Shown: piece by piece, positions 6,917 to 15,761 of the stretch
Position numbering within the stretch: position 1 is the first letter of the stretch
How the letters are laid out: each line of letters begins with the position of its first letter
Assembly: GCF_001556045.1 (NCBI RefSeq)
Contig: NZ_LSIC01000006.1
Location: 1 to 26,310, forward strand
DNA: 26,310 bases
Direction of reading: 5' to 3'
Source of the DNA: Bradyrhizobium sp. CCH5-F6
GTDB lineage: Bacteria > Pseudomonadota > Alphaproteobacteria > Rhizobiales > Xanthobacteraceae
Program-made: the position numbers and the translations under genes
The notes under the pieces: model-generated
Told to the model about the DNA's origin: nothing
What the model saw: only the letters and a program-made list of their open reading frames with translations
Databases searched by the model: none

Positions 6917-6945
6917 TTGTGCACCGTCCGGTCCAGTGCTATAGC
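6917..6945 (+). promoter_or_regulatory. Candidate promoter for the Mpo1-like operon
   Basis: TTGTGC at 6917-6922 and TATAGC at 6940-6945 are separated by 17 bases, in the 150-bp gap after the OmpA-like gene. Three of six -35 and four of six -10 positions match the sigma-70 consensus. It would give a leader of about 35 bases before ATG 6987. Confidence 0.35.
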
Positions 6946-6986
6946 CTCTGCTCGCCCTTCCCGACCCCGTGCTGCATGAGACCAAA

Positions 6987-7505
6987 ATGGGTGGCTTTTT
7001 TCAGCGCCAACTTGCCGTTTATGTCGAGTACCACCGCGATCCCCGGAACACGGCGATGCATGTGGTCGGCATTTTGTTGCTGTTCACCGGCGCCGTGCTG
7101 CCGCTGACGCTGGTGAAGCTTCCGCTGTTCGGTTTCAACGTCAGCCTGGCGGTGATCCTGGCCTTGCCGGTATTGATCTATTGGCTGCTGCTCGACGTGG
7201 CGCTCGGGGTCGGCATTCTGGCCGTTTCCATCGTGCTGTTTTCGGTTGCGTCAACCATTGCGGCGCAAGTCAGCACTGCGACGATGTGGGCGATTTTCGC
7301 CACGCTGGTGGTGCTCGGCCTTGCCGCGCAGACCATCGGCCACAAGGTTTTTGAGGGCCGCGAAGCCTCGTTGTTCACGTTTCCCTCGCATCTTTTGCTT
7401 GGACCGATGTTCGTGATGGCGAAATTATTCATTGCATTGGGCTTCCGTCGCGACCTTGCCGCGATTCTGGCGCCTCTTCCGGCCAATTCTCTGTCGACCC
7501 GATAA
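6987..7505 (+). CDS. Mpo1-like (DUF962) membrane protein
   Basis: The 172-aa protein begins MGGFFQRQLAVYVEYHRDPRN and shows the DUF962/Mpo1 pattern: YHRDPRN and MHVVG near the N-terminus, and GHKVFEGR and FPSHLLLGP near the C-terminus, contributing four histidines around four or five membrane helices. In yeast Mpo1 is an Fe(II)-dependent dioxygenase that shortens 2-hydroxy fatty acids; transfer of that activity to this bacterial protein is inference. Start is ATG 6987; GTG 6969 would add six residues, and neither has a strong ribosome binding site. It ends 28 bases before the epimerase gene, so an operon is likely. Confidence 0.8.
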   Translation: MGGFFQRQLAVYVEYHRDPRNTAMHVVGILLLFTGAVLPLTLVKLPLFGFNVSLAVILALPVLIYWLLLDVALGVGILAVSIVLFSVASTIAAQVSTATMWAIFATLVVLGLAAQTIGHKVFEGREASLFTFPSHLLLGPMFVMAKLFIALGFRRDLAAILAPLPANSLSTR

Positions 7506-7533
7506 CTTCAAAAGCGAAACAGCAACCTTCTGC

Positions 7534-8565
7534 ATGGCTCTCGTCCTGGTTACCGGTGGCAGTGGCTTCATCGGACATCACCTCGTAGATGCGCTCCGCG
7601 CCCGTGGGCAGCGGGTCCGTGTTCTCGATGTCCGTGCGCCGGCCGGGGCGAACGCGGACGTTGAGCACGTCCAGGGCTCGGTGCTGGACGGCGCCGCGGT
7701 CGATGCTGCGATGGCCGGTGTCGACCAAGTCTATCACCTCGCCGGCCTGCCCGGCATGTGGGTCGCCAACAAGCAGGACTTTCACGACGTCAATTGCCGC
7801 GGTACCGAGATCGTGCTCGCGGCCGCCATGAAGCGCGGCGTCTCGCGCTTCCTGCACTGCTCGACCGAGTCGATCCTGTTCCCGTACACGGAGCTCAACG
7901 GTGTTCCCGCCGAAGAGGCGCTGCAACCGGCCGACGCGATGCCCGGCGCCTATACGCGGTCGAAGTCGCTCGCCGAGCACCATGCCGCGAAGGCGGCCGC
8001 TGCAGGGTTCCCTCTCGTGATCGGCACACCGACCATGCCGATCGGCGCCGCCGACCACAATCTGACGCCGCCGACCGCGATGCTCTGGTACTTCCTCCAG
8101 AAGAAGGTGCAGCCGCATCTCAACTTCCTGGTCAACCTTGTCGATGTCCGCGACGTCGCGATGGGCCTCTTGCTGACCATGGAACGCGGCCGCCTCGGCC
8201 AGCGCTACATTCTCGGCGGCGATTGCCTGCCGCTCGGCAACATCCTGCGCATGATGTCGGCAATGAGCGGCCGCCGGCAATTTCCGGTCGTCGTGCCCGG
8301 CAAGATCGCCGAGCTCTCCGCCATCATGCTCGAATACATCGCCGATCACGTCACCCGCCGGCCGCCCAACGGCACAGCCGAAGGCGTACGCATCGCGCTC
8401 GCCGCGAGCGACCTCTCGATCGGCAAGGCGCGCACCGAGCTCGGCTATTCGCCGCGTCCGATCGAGCCGGTCTTGCGCGAAACCGTCACCCATCTGCTCG
8501 CCCGCAACGGTCAGCAGGCCCCCGGCGCCATCAAGCATCACGCGCTCTCCTCGCGCGCGAGCTGA
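7534..8565 (+). CDS. NAD(P)-dependent epimerase/dehydratase (extended SDR, dihydroflavonol reductase-like)
   Basis: The 343-aa protein begins MALVLVTGGSGFIGHHLVDAL, with the nucleotide-binding TGGSGFIG at 7-14. It carries the SDR active-site elements HCSTES and YTRSK (Tyr-x-x-x-Lys), then LVDVRDVAMG and GQRYILGG, typical of extended SDRs such as 3-beta-hydroxysteroid dehydrogenase, dihydroflavonol reductase and the hopanoid-associated HpnA. Substrate could be a sugar nucleotide or an isoprenoid alcohol; the sequence does not decide. It lies between the Mpo1-like and isoprenylcysteine-methyltransferase-like genes with gaps of 28 and 26 bases, which suggests a joint role in membrane lipid metabolism. 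No signal peptide is present. Confidence 0.85.
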   Translation: MALVLVTGGSGFIGHHLVDALRARGQRVRVLDVRAPAGANADVEHVQGSVLDGAAVDAAMAGVDQVYHLAGLPGMWVANKQDFHDVNCRGTEIVLAAAMKRGVSRFLHCSTESILFPYTELNGVPAEEALQPADAMPGAYTRSKSLAEHHAAKAAAAGFPLVIGTPTMPIGAADHNLTPPTAMLWYFLQKKVQPHLNFLVNLVDVRDVAMGLLLTMERGRLGQRYILGGDCLPLGNILRMMSAMSGRRQFPVVVPGKIAELSAIMLEYIADHVTRRPPNGTAEGVRIALAASDLSIGKARTELGYSPRPIEPVLRETVTHLLARNGQQAPGAIKHHALSSRAS

Positions 8566-8591
8566 GCCGCCGCCCAACGCAAAGAACCTTC

Positions 8592-9218
8592 ATGTCCTTC
8601 GATTTCAGCAAACTTCTCTCTGTCGCCTGGGGTGGCTGGACCACGACCTGGCCGACACAACTCCTCGCCCTGATCTGGCTCGCCTGGCTCGCCAGTTGGG
8701 TCGGCGCCTCGTTCTGGCAGGGGCGCACGCAAAAGCAGGTGATGACGCTGGAGTCCGGCCGCTATCGCATTCCGATCCTGGTCGGCGGCATCCTGTTCAC
8801 GCCGTGGACCGCGGAAGTGCTGAACGAGAAGCCGCTCTGGGTGTTCAGCAACCTGGCTGTCTACATCACGGCCCTGATCGTGCTCGCCGGAATCTCCTTC
8901 ACCTGGTGGGGCCGGCTCCATCTCGGGAAATTCTGGTCCAACACCATCACCCACAAGGAAGACCACCGCGTCATCGACACCGGTCCTTACGGCATCGTGC
9001 GCCATCCGATCTACACCGGCCTGATCGCCGGCATGCTCGCCACCGGCATCGCGGTCGGCACCGTCACCGCGATCCTCGGCGCGATCCTGATCTCGCTCGG
9101 CATGTGGCAGAAGGGCCGGATGGAAGAGGTGTTCTTGTCCAAGGAACTCGGCGAGGACGCCTACGGCGCCTATTGCCGCCGCGTGCCGATGATCATCCCG
9201 TTCCTCTCGCCGCGGTAA
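8592..9218 (+). CDS. Isoprenylcysteine carboxyl methyltransferase-like membrane protein
   Basis: The 208-aa protein has about five hydrophobic segments and the ICMT/PEMT family signature GPYGIVRHPIYTG (131-143), in which Arg-His-Pro contacts S-adenosylmethionine, followed by a conserved late Glu and Tyr (KELGEDAYGAYCRRVP). Bacterial members methylate small lipids or unknown substrates, as no prenylated proteins are expected. ATG 8592 is the first start after the epimerase stop. It is the third gene of a tight same-strand run. The end is followed by a long palindromic repeat at 9238-9306. Confidence 0.82.
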   Translation: MSFDFSKLLSVAWGGWTTTWPTQLLALIWLAWLASWVGASFWQGRTQKQVMTLESGRYRIPILVGGILFTPWTAEVLNEKPLWVFSNLAVYITALIVLAGISFTWWGRLHLGKFWSNTITHKEDHRVIDTGPYGIVRHPIYTGLIAGMLATGIAVGTVTAILGAILISLGMWQKGRMEEVFLSKELGEDAYGAYCRRVPMIIPFLSPR

Positions 9219-9237
9219 GCTCCCAGGCGCGAGACCC

Positions 9238-9306
9238 GTAGCCCGCATGAGCAAAGCGACATGCGGGATCAGTCGCCCCGGATGTCGCTTCGCTCATCCG
9301 GGCCAC
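9238..9306. repeat. Nested palindromic repeat after the methyltransferase gene
   Basis: Left arm 9238-9267 and right arm 9277-9306 are reverse complements with a few mismatches (shared core ATGTCGCTT/CGCTC against its complement). Each arm is also an inverted repeat itself: CCCGCAT...ATGCGGG and CCCGGAT...ATCCGGG. The element can fold as one long hairpin or as two smaller ones. It looks like a dispersed intergenic repeat and may act as transcription end or mRNA stabiliser. Confidence 0.7.
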
Positions 9307-9383
9307 GAAATCTGCGCCAAGGAACCGCCCCTACGCTCGTCCGTTACTCCTCGACACCTGCACCAGCCGCAGAGCATCGAGCC

Positions 9384-9593
9384 ATGTCGGACGCCTACGA
9401 TTATTTTCGCGCGCACGCGATTGCCGCCCTCCGAAAGGCGCGGGCATTGCCGCGTGGCCGGAGCAAGCAGAAGCAGCGCACGGTGGCGCGGGTCTATCAT
9501 CTCCTGTCCCGGGAGGCCGCGCTGGCGCCGAACATCCATCACCTCGATGATTTTCGCGCGGCACGGCGGCTGGAGCGGCAGATCGGCTGCTGA
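9384..9593 (+). CDS. Small basic hypothetical protein, 69 aa
   Basis: The frame MSDAYDYFRAHAIAALRKAR... ends RRLERQIGC. It is rich in Arg and Ala, predicted mostly helical, with no signal peptide or membrane segment. Codon use fits genuine genes here (third positions mostly G/C). No clear Shine-Dalgarno precedes ATG 9384. It follows the repeat at 9238-9306. I recognise no family; a cytosolic, possibly nucleic-acid-associated role would be a guess from charge only. Confidence 0.6.
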   Translation: MSDAYDYFRAHAIAALRKARALPRGRSKQKQRTVARVYHLLSREAALAPNIHHLDDFRAARRLERQIGC

Positions 9594-9735
9594 TCTCCGG
9601 CAAAGGCGCGCGAGCGTCATGCCTATGCAAATTCGATCGGCTGCCATTCCACGGGAATTGACCCCGGTGGTGCGCTGCACAGGTTGACGTGTGCCCCGTC
9701 AGCCAGTTGGATGCGCGCGCAAACAGGGGCTTCTC

Positions 9736-11040
9736 ATGACGTTTTCCAGCATCTTCGCGCAGTTCGTCGCGTTCATCGGCGGCATCGCGCTGCAATGGCG
9801 CAAGATGACGGGCACCGAGCCCGCGCCCGCCTGGGGCCAGTCGCCGGCGATCCCCGAAGCGAAGCCGCAAGGCGCCATCCCGACCTTGAAGATGCCCACC
9901 GCTCGCGGCTGGCGCGACGGGCAGAAGCCGACGGTTGCGCCCGGCCTCAAGGTCAATGCGTTCGCAACCGGCCTCGACCATCCGCGCTGGATCGAGGTGC
10001 TGCCCAATGGTGACGTGCTGATCGCCGAGGCGACGCAGATTGCAGGTGCCCCGCGCAGCGTGTTCCACTACGCGATGCAGGCGACGATGCGGCGTGCCGC
10101 AGCGCTCGGCGTTTCCGCCAACCGCATTACGCTTTTGCGCGACAAGGACGGCGACGGCGTCGCCGAATATCGCGGCGCGTTCATGGAGAACCTCAGCCAG
10201 CCCTTCGGCATGGCGCTGGTCGGCGACACCTTCTATGTCGGCAACACCGACGGGGTGATGGCCTTTCCTTACGTCGCCAATGCCGACCGCATCACCGCCC
10301 CGGGCAAGCGGCTCACCACGTTCAAGCCGGGCGGACACTGGACGCGGAGCCTGCTGGCGAGCCCCGACGGCAGGAAGCTCTATGCCGGCGTCGGCTCGCT
10401 CAGCAACATCGCCGAGATGGGCATGGAGGTCGAGGAAGGCCGCGCCGCGGTCTACGAGCTCGACCTCGTCGCCGGCACGCATCGGATTTTCGGCGCGGGC
10501 CTGCGCAATCCGGTTGGATTGGCGTGGGAGCCGAACACGAACGTGCTCTGGACCGTCGTCAACGAACGCGACGGGCTCGGCGACGAGACGCCGCCGGATT
10601 ATCTCACCTCGGTGCGTGACGGCGGCTTCTACGGCTGGCCCTATTGCTACTGGGGCAAGACGGTGGACGACCGCGTGCCGCAGGATCCGGCGATGGTCGC
10701 CAAGGCGCTTCAGCCGGACTATGCGCTCGGCGGCCACACCGCCTCGCTCGGCCTGTGCTGGATGCCCGCAGGTACCCTGCCCGGCTTCGGAGACGGCATG
10801 GTGATCGGCCAGCACGGCTCGTGGAACCGCAGCACGCTCTCGGGCTACAAGCTCGTGTTCATTCCGTTCGAGAACGGCAAGCCGTCCGGCCCTGGTCGCG
10901 ACATCCTGTCGGGCTTCCTGTCCCCGGACGAGAAGGAATCCTACGGCCGTCCGGTCGGCGTCGTGATCGGCCCCGACAAGACGTCGCTGCTGATGGCCGA
11001 CGACGTCGGCAACGTGATCTGGCGCGTCACGGGCGCGTGA
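9736..11040 (+). CDS. Sorbosone dehydrogenase-like beta-propeller protein, membrane-anchored
   Basis: The 434-aa protein has an N-terminal hydrophobic anchor (about 4-20) and then a six-bladed propeller of the soluble glucose/sorbosone dehydrogenase family: GLDHPRWIEVLPNGDVLIAE, LLRDKDGDGVAE (calcium-site-like), FGAGLRNPVGLAWEP, VRDGGFYGWPYCYWG, and MVIGQHGSWNRSTLSGYK near the end. Family members oxidise sugars or sorbosone using PQQ in the periplasm; whether this one binds PQQ is not certain. ATG 9736 is chosen because AGGGG lies about seven bases upstream; the open frame to 9691 lacks such a site. It appears to be a single-gene unit, facing the aspartate dehydrogenase gene convergently with a 3-bp gap. 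Confidence 0.85.
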   Translation: MTFSSIFAQFVAFIGGIALQWRKMTGTEPAPAWGQSPAIPEAKPQGAIPTLKMPTARGWRDGQKPTVAPGLKVNAFATGLDHPRWIEVLPNGDVLIAEATQIAGAPRSVFHYAMQATMRRAAALGVSANRITLLRDKDGDGVAEYRGAFMENLSQPFGMALVGDTFYVGNTDGVMAFPYVANADRITAPGKRLTTFKPGGHWTRSLLASPDGRKLYAGVGSLSNIAEMGMEVEEGRAAVYELDLVAGTHRIFGAGLRNPVGLAWEPNTNVLWTVVNERDGLGDETPPDYLTSVRDGGFYGWPYCYWGKTVDDRVPQDPAMVAKALQPDYALGGHTASLGLCWMPAGTLPGFGDGMVIGQHGSWNRSTLSGYKLVFIPFENGKPSGPGRDILSGFLSPDEKESYGRPVGVVIGPDKTSLLMADDVGNVIWRVTGA

Positions 11041-11043
11041 GGA

Positions 11044-11868
11044 TCACGTCCCCACGCACAACGTGGCGCGCTGCTTGCGCAGCAGCGCGATCACCGACAG
11101 CGCCGTGATCAGCCCGGTCTTGGGATTCTCGGACGGGACGTTCTCGATCGACATCGAGAACCGCGCCGAATCCGCCTCGACCTCGATACGGTGAACGTTG
11201 CGCGTCACGGTCGGGTCGGCCCAGATCTGCACCTCGGTCCGGTCAGGGCCGACGCCCGCGAGCGACAGCGCGACCGCGACGTTGAGATTGGCCGGAAAGC
11301 CCTTCGCGGCCTCACGCGCCGTGCCTTCGAACAGCTTCAGCGGCTCGCGCAGGTGGTCGATGTCGATATCGTTCTGCACTATGAACGGCGCGCCCTTCAG
11401 CCCGTCGATCGGCTTGCGCGTCACCATCTTGACCGAATGGATGGTGCCGATCGCGGCGGCGTTGACGGCATCGAGCCCGATCAGCGCACCGGTCGGCACG
11501 AGGATACGGCCGCCATTGGCGCGTGCGAGATCGACGAGATCGAAATTGTCGAGCAGCCCGCCGACGCTGACGACGACCGCGGCCTTGCCGCGCTTCACTG
11601 CAGGCTCGACGATTGCCCTCAACTGGCTGCTCGGAGCGCATTCGACCACGATGTCGGCGGCATCGCCGAGCTGGTCCACCGGCAGGATTTGCGGCGCACG
11701 GCGCAGGCCGTCGAGGAAGGCCTGATGCTTTGCGGAATCCCGCACCGCGACGGCGGACAGCGCCAGACCTTCGATGCCCCGGTCGAGCGCAATTGCGATC
11801 TTGGTGCCGATCGAGCCCAGCCCCGCAATGGCAACCCGCAATTCGTTCGAAGTGTTCCGCTCAGTCAT
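11044..11868 (-). CDS. nadX: L-aspartate dehydrogenase (DUF108 family)
   Basis: The 274-aa protein shows an N-terminal Rossmann motif AIAGLGSIG (about 13-21), IVVECAPS, VVVSVGGLLD and the AspDH signature PTGALIGLDAVNAA (125-138), then FPANLNVAVALSLAG. These match aspartate dehydrogenase, which oxidises L-aspartate to iminoaspartate for NAD synthesis or catabolises aspartate. Usual length is about 265 aa. ATG 11868 is preceded by AGGG at five bases; the extended frame to 11910 lacks this. No other NAD-synthesis gene is adjacent, so the physiological role (NAD precursor or amino-acid catabolism) is open. Confidence 0.85.
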   Translation of the reverse strand: MTERNTSNELRVAIAGLGSIGTKIAIALDRGIEGLALSAVAVRDSAKHQAFLDGLRRAPQILPVDQLGDAADIVVECAPSSQLRAIVEPAVKRGKAAVVVSVGGLLDNFDLVDLARANGGRILVPTGALIGLDAVNAAAIGTIHSVKMVTRKPIDGLKGAPFIVQNDIDIDHLREPLKLFEGTAREAAKGFPANLNVAVALSLAGVGPDRTEVQIWADPTVTRNVHRIEVEADSARFSMSIENVPSENPKTGLITALSVIALLRKQRATLCVGT

Positions 11869-11985
11869 CGCACCCTGCCTTCCGGTTCGACTGACGTCAT
11901 AGCGCATCATTTTCCGGATAGGCCAGCGCGAACTGGCTCGCCTTGCGCAGTCGGCGCGCCCGACGTGGGCAGAGGCGCTGTGCCC

Positions 11986-12927
11986 CTACCGCCGCCCGGT
12001 CGGGGCCGGCGGCATTGCCATGGCCGCCGCAGGCTCGGGCGGCGTCAGGCGGCGCGGGACGATGATGGTCTGGCCCGGTGTGAGCTGCGCGTTCTCGGGC
12101 AGCGAGTTGCTCTGTGCGAGCGTCCACACCGGCACGCGGTTGGCTGCGGCGATGCTCTCCATGGTGTCGCCGCGGCGCACCGGCACCCGCACGCCGGAGT
12201 CCCACAATTCGACCAGCGTATCCGCAGGCACGAGATAGCGCAGCGGCACGGCGTCGGCCTGGGTCTGCGGCGGAATGCGCGGCAGCTGCGTGACCATCTC
12301 GACGATCTGGCGGTGGATGTCGTCCGACTTCTCGATGTTGATGTGGCTGACGCGTGCGTTTTCCTTGAGGTCGTAGCTGGCATAATGGCCGCGAAACCCG
12401 GGCACGGCGACGACGTCGCCGCCGCCGAGCACGCTGTCGGACAGGAAGATGTTGATGAAGCGCTCGACGTTGAGCGGCACGTCGCCGGTCGCATGGGCGG
12501 GATCGATGGCGATGACGAGGCTGATCGGGACGTTCTCCTTGGCCGCCATCTCGGAGATGACGATCGAGCACAGGCCGCCCATGGAGTGGCCGATCAGTAC
12601 GATCGGCGCCGGCGATTCCTTGTAGCTGGAGATGGCGCGATCTCCGATCCACCGGCAGATGGTGAATTCGTAGACGTTGGCCGAGAAGCCAGCCTTGGTT
12701 AGCTTCTCTTCGAGCCGATCCATGCCGGTCGAGAAGATCGGACCCATGGCGCCGCGGAACAGGTAGATTTTTGGCGGCGGCAATGGCTCGAACGGCGGAG
12801 GCGGCGGCGCCGCGGCGGAGGCGGCCGCGGTGGTCTTGGACTTGGCTGGTGTGGCAGCGGCCGTGCCGGTGCCGAGGGCCAGCAGCGCAACCGCTGCCAG
12901 CACGACAATTCGCCTTGGATCAAGCAT
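11986..12927 (-). CDS. Exported alpha/beta-hydrolase (lipase-like) with C-terminal LysM domain
   Basis: The 313-aa protein has a signal peptide (about 1-25), a Pro/Ala-rich linker, then a lipase-like core starting at IYLFRGAMGPIFS. The nucleophile elbow is GHSMGG (Ser about 115); AIDPAH may hold the acid and VSHINIEK the histidine. A LysM module (about 250-294: RRGDTMESIAAANRVPVWTL ... TPGQTIIVPRR) points to peptidoglycan binding. I chose ATG 12927; TTG 12930 is just before it. The paralogue at 13029-13748 lies upstream on the same strand with a gap of about 100 bases, so co-transcription is possible. The substrate is unknown; a lipid or envelope ester is likely from the fold. Confidence 0.75.
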   Translation of the reverse strand: MLDPRRIVVLAAVALLALGTGTAAATPAKSKTTAAASAAAPPPPPFEPLPPPKIYLFRGAMGPIFSTGMDRLEEKLTKAGFSANVYEFTICRWIGDRAISSYKESPAPIVLIGHSMGGLCSIVISEMAAKENVPISLVIAIDPAHATGDVPLNVERFINIFLSDSVLGGGDVVAVPGFRGHYASYDLKENARVSHINIEKSDDIHRQIVEMVTQLPRIPPQTQADAVPLRYLVPADTLVELWDSGVRVPVRRGDTMESIAAANRVPVWTLAQSNSLPENAQLTPGQTIIVPRRLTPPEPAAAMAMPPAPTGRR

Positions 12928-12948
12928 CAATCCAGTAGTCCCACCACC

Positions 12949-12964
12949 GGAGGCGGTCGCCTCC
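12949..12964 (-). other. Small hairpin between the two hydrolase genes
   Basis: GGAGGC (12949-12954) and GCCTCC (12959-12964) pair around a 4-base loop in the gap between the paralogous hydrolase genes. No T-run follows on the minus strand. It may lessen read-through or stabilise the downstream mRNA; it may also be chance in GC-rich DNA. Confidence 0.25.
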
Positions 12965-13028
12965 CCTGCGGTACTTCATGACCGCGGATTTGGCGGATTT
13001 TGCGGCGCCGAAACGCTGCCGATTTGAC

Positions 13029-13748
13029 TTAGTTCCGTGCCGGAGCGCTCGCCGCCGCCGAGCGTGCCTGTCGCGGCGTTCCGGGTTCGGCGACGGTCGC
13101 TGCCGGCGCACGGGAGCGCTTGATCGCAGCATCGATCTCCGCAATCACACGGCGCTGGATCGCCTCGTTCTTGTCGATGGAGACGTGGCCGACGCCGGTG
13201 CCGCGCACGTCGACATTGTCGAGCTTGCCGCGAAAACCCGCTGCGGCCCGCACCGGCTCGCCGGGACCATCGCCGATATAGATGTTGATGTAACGCTCCG
13301 CGCCGGTCGAGAGCTTGGTCTTGAACACGGAATCGAGGCCGATCGCGAGCTTCACGGGCACGCCGAGCTGATTGAGCTTGGCGATCATGTCCGGCAGCGC
13401 GGTCGCGCCGGAGGAATGGCCGACCAGGACGATGGTCTTGAGTCGGCCGGCCCTGTAGGCGGCCGCGGCTTCATCGGCGAGCGAGGACCAGGAGACGAAG
13501 TTGGCAACGGTCACCGGGATGCCCTGCGCCTGGAGCCGGGCGCCGATTGTGTCGAGCCCGAGCGAGAAGATGTTGAGCACGCCGCGGAGCAGGTAGACAT
13601 GCGTGGTCGCCGCCGCGGCCTGGCTCGGAGCGGCCTTGGCTGTGGTCGGGCTGACGGCAACAGCTGACAGCAGGAGCAGGCCCACCGCCCACGCGCGGAG
13701 GACGGACAACTGGCTGGCGCCAGCGATGTGACGGCCGTTCGGTCTCAT
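13029..13748 (-). CDS. Exported alpha/beta-hydrolase, paralogue of the neighbouring LysM hydrolase
   Basis: The 239-aa protein has a signal peptide (about 1-40, hydrophobic core VGLLLLSAVAV) and a core aligned with its neighbour: VYLLRGVLNIFSLGLD, nucleophile elbow GHSSGA (Ser 112), GLDSVF, YINIYIGDG, GFRGKLDNVDV and VGHVSIDKNEAI. The nucleophile and histidine are conserved in both. It lacks the LysM domain and ends in an Ala/Pro/Arg-rich tail. ATG 13748 has AGGG nine bases upstream. The pair looks like an old tandem duplication. Function is probably esterase or lipase acting in the periplasm; no substrate can be named. Confidence 0.72.
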   Translation of the reverse strand: MRPNGRHIAGASQLSVLRAWAVGLLLLSAVAVSPTTAKAAPSQAAAATTHVYLLRGVLNIFSLGLDTIGARLQAQGIPVTVANFVSWSSLADEAAAAYRAGRLKTIVLVGHSSGATALPDMIAKLNQLGVPVKLAIGLDSVFKTKLSTGAERYINIYIGDGPGEPVRAAAGFRGKLDNVDVRGTGVGHVSIDKNEAIQRRVIAEIDAAIKRSRAPAATVAEPGTPRQARSAAASAPARN

Positions 13749-13982
13749 CGATTTTTTCCCTGGAGACGATACGCTTCGCGATTGGCCGGAATCGTAGCCA
13801 CGCCCTGCTCGCGGACGCAACAAAGAGCCGCGTGAGCGACCATCTTAGCAGCAAGCCGTGACCATCGCGCAACACTTGCCCGGAACAAGCCACTGAAGCG
13901 CCTGTTTTGAGACCATTTTTCTCCAGGGAATTGCGGGCGGACAACAGCCTTCCTATTTCAGGGCTCCGCCGACCTGCCCTCC

Positions 13983-14002
13983 GGGATGGGTCCGCCCATC
14001 CC
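13983..14002 (+). other. Leader hairpin upstream of the ABC exporter genes
   Basis: GGGATGGG (13983-13990) and CCCATCCC (13995-14002) form a perfect 8-bp stem with a TCCG loop, 34 bases before ATG 14037. It lies in the 288-bp gap between the divergent hydrolase and ABC genes. It may be a leader structure; the alternative start ATG at 13986 falls inside it, which argues against that start. Confidence 0.4.
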
Positions 14003-14036
14003 TTCCCCAGTTCGCCCCCTCAGCCTTGCGGCCATC

Positions 14037-14956
<920 letters not shown>

Positions 14957-14960
<4 letters not shown>

Positions 14961-15718
14961 ACCACCGCGCCATACGCGCCATCTATCTGTTCGAAATGGC
15001 GCGCACCTGGCGCACGCTGCTGCAAAGCATCGTCTCGCCTGTGGTCTCGACCTCGCTCTATTTCGTGGTGTTCGGCGCCGCGATCGGCTCGCGCATCAGC
15101 CAGGTCGAGGGCGTCAGCTACGGCACCTTCATCGTGCCGGGCCTGATCATGCTCTCGGTGCTGACGCAGAGCATCGCCAACGCCTCGTTCGGCATCTACT
15201 TCCCGAAATTCACCGGCACGATCTACGAGATCCTGTCGGCACCGATTTCCTATTTCGAGATCGTGCTCGGCTATGTCGGGGCGGCCGCGACCAAGTCGAT
15301 CATTCTGGGCCTCATCATCCTGGCAACGGCGGGCCTGTTCGTGCCGCTGCATATCCAGCATCCGATCTGGATGCTGGCCTTCCTGGTGCTGACGGCGGTG
15401 ACGTTCAGCCTGTTCGGCTTCATCATCGGCATCTGGGCCGACGGCTTCGAGAAGCTGCAGATGATCCCGATGCTGGTGGTGACGCCGCTCACCTTCCTCG
15501 GCGGCAGCTTCTATTCGATCGACATGCTGCCGCCCGCCTGGCGCACGGTGGCGCTGCTCAATCCGGTCGTCTACCTGATCTCCGGCTTCCGATGGAGCTT
15601 CTACGAGATCGCCGACGTCAGCATCGCCGTCAGCGTCGGCATGACGCTGGCATTCCTGGTGATCTGCCTGGTCGTGATCTGGTGGATTTTCCGCACCGGA
15701 TACCGGCTGAAGAACTGA
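14957..15718 (+). CDS. ABC-2 type exporter, permease subunit
   Basis: The 253-aa protein has six hydrophobic segments and the ABC-2 membrane pattern: a cytoplasmic N-terminus, [35 protein letters not shown], and late [17 protein letters not shown] followed by [16 protein letters not shown], which fits the ABC-2 family signature. With the ATPase it would form a dimeric half-type exporter. No accessory periplasmic or outer-membrane gene is near, so the substrate is open. The gene overlaps the ATPase by four bases and ends three bases before a hairpin at 15721-15755. Confidence 0.9.
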
Positions 15719-15720
15719 TC

Positions 15721-15755
15721 GTCATTCCGGGGCACGCGTGGGCCCCTGGAATGAC
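15721..15755. terminator. Hairpin between convergent genes, GTCATTCC-type repeat
   Basis: GTCATTCC with GGGGC (15721-15733) pairs with GCCCC and GGAATGAC (15742-15755) with one mismatch. It lies between the ABC permease stop (15718) and the stop of the minus-strand protein (15762), so it can end both transcripts. Its ends match those of the longer repeat at 20628-20727, suggesting a minimal member of the same family. Confidence 0.6.
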
Positions 15756-15761
15756 CCGCGA

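Noticed and set aside
9658..9704. TTGACC and TTGACG as -35 boxes for the sorbosone-dehydrogenase-like gene
   Set aside because: No acceptable -10 sequence lies 16-18 bases downstream of either.
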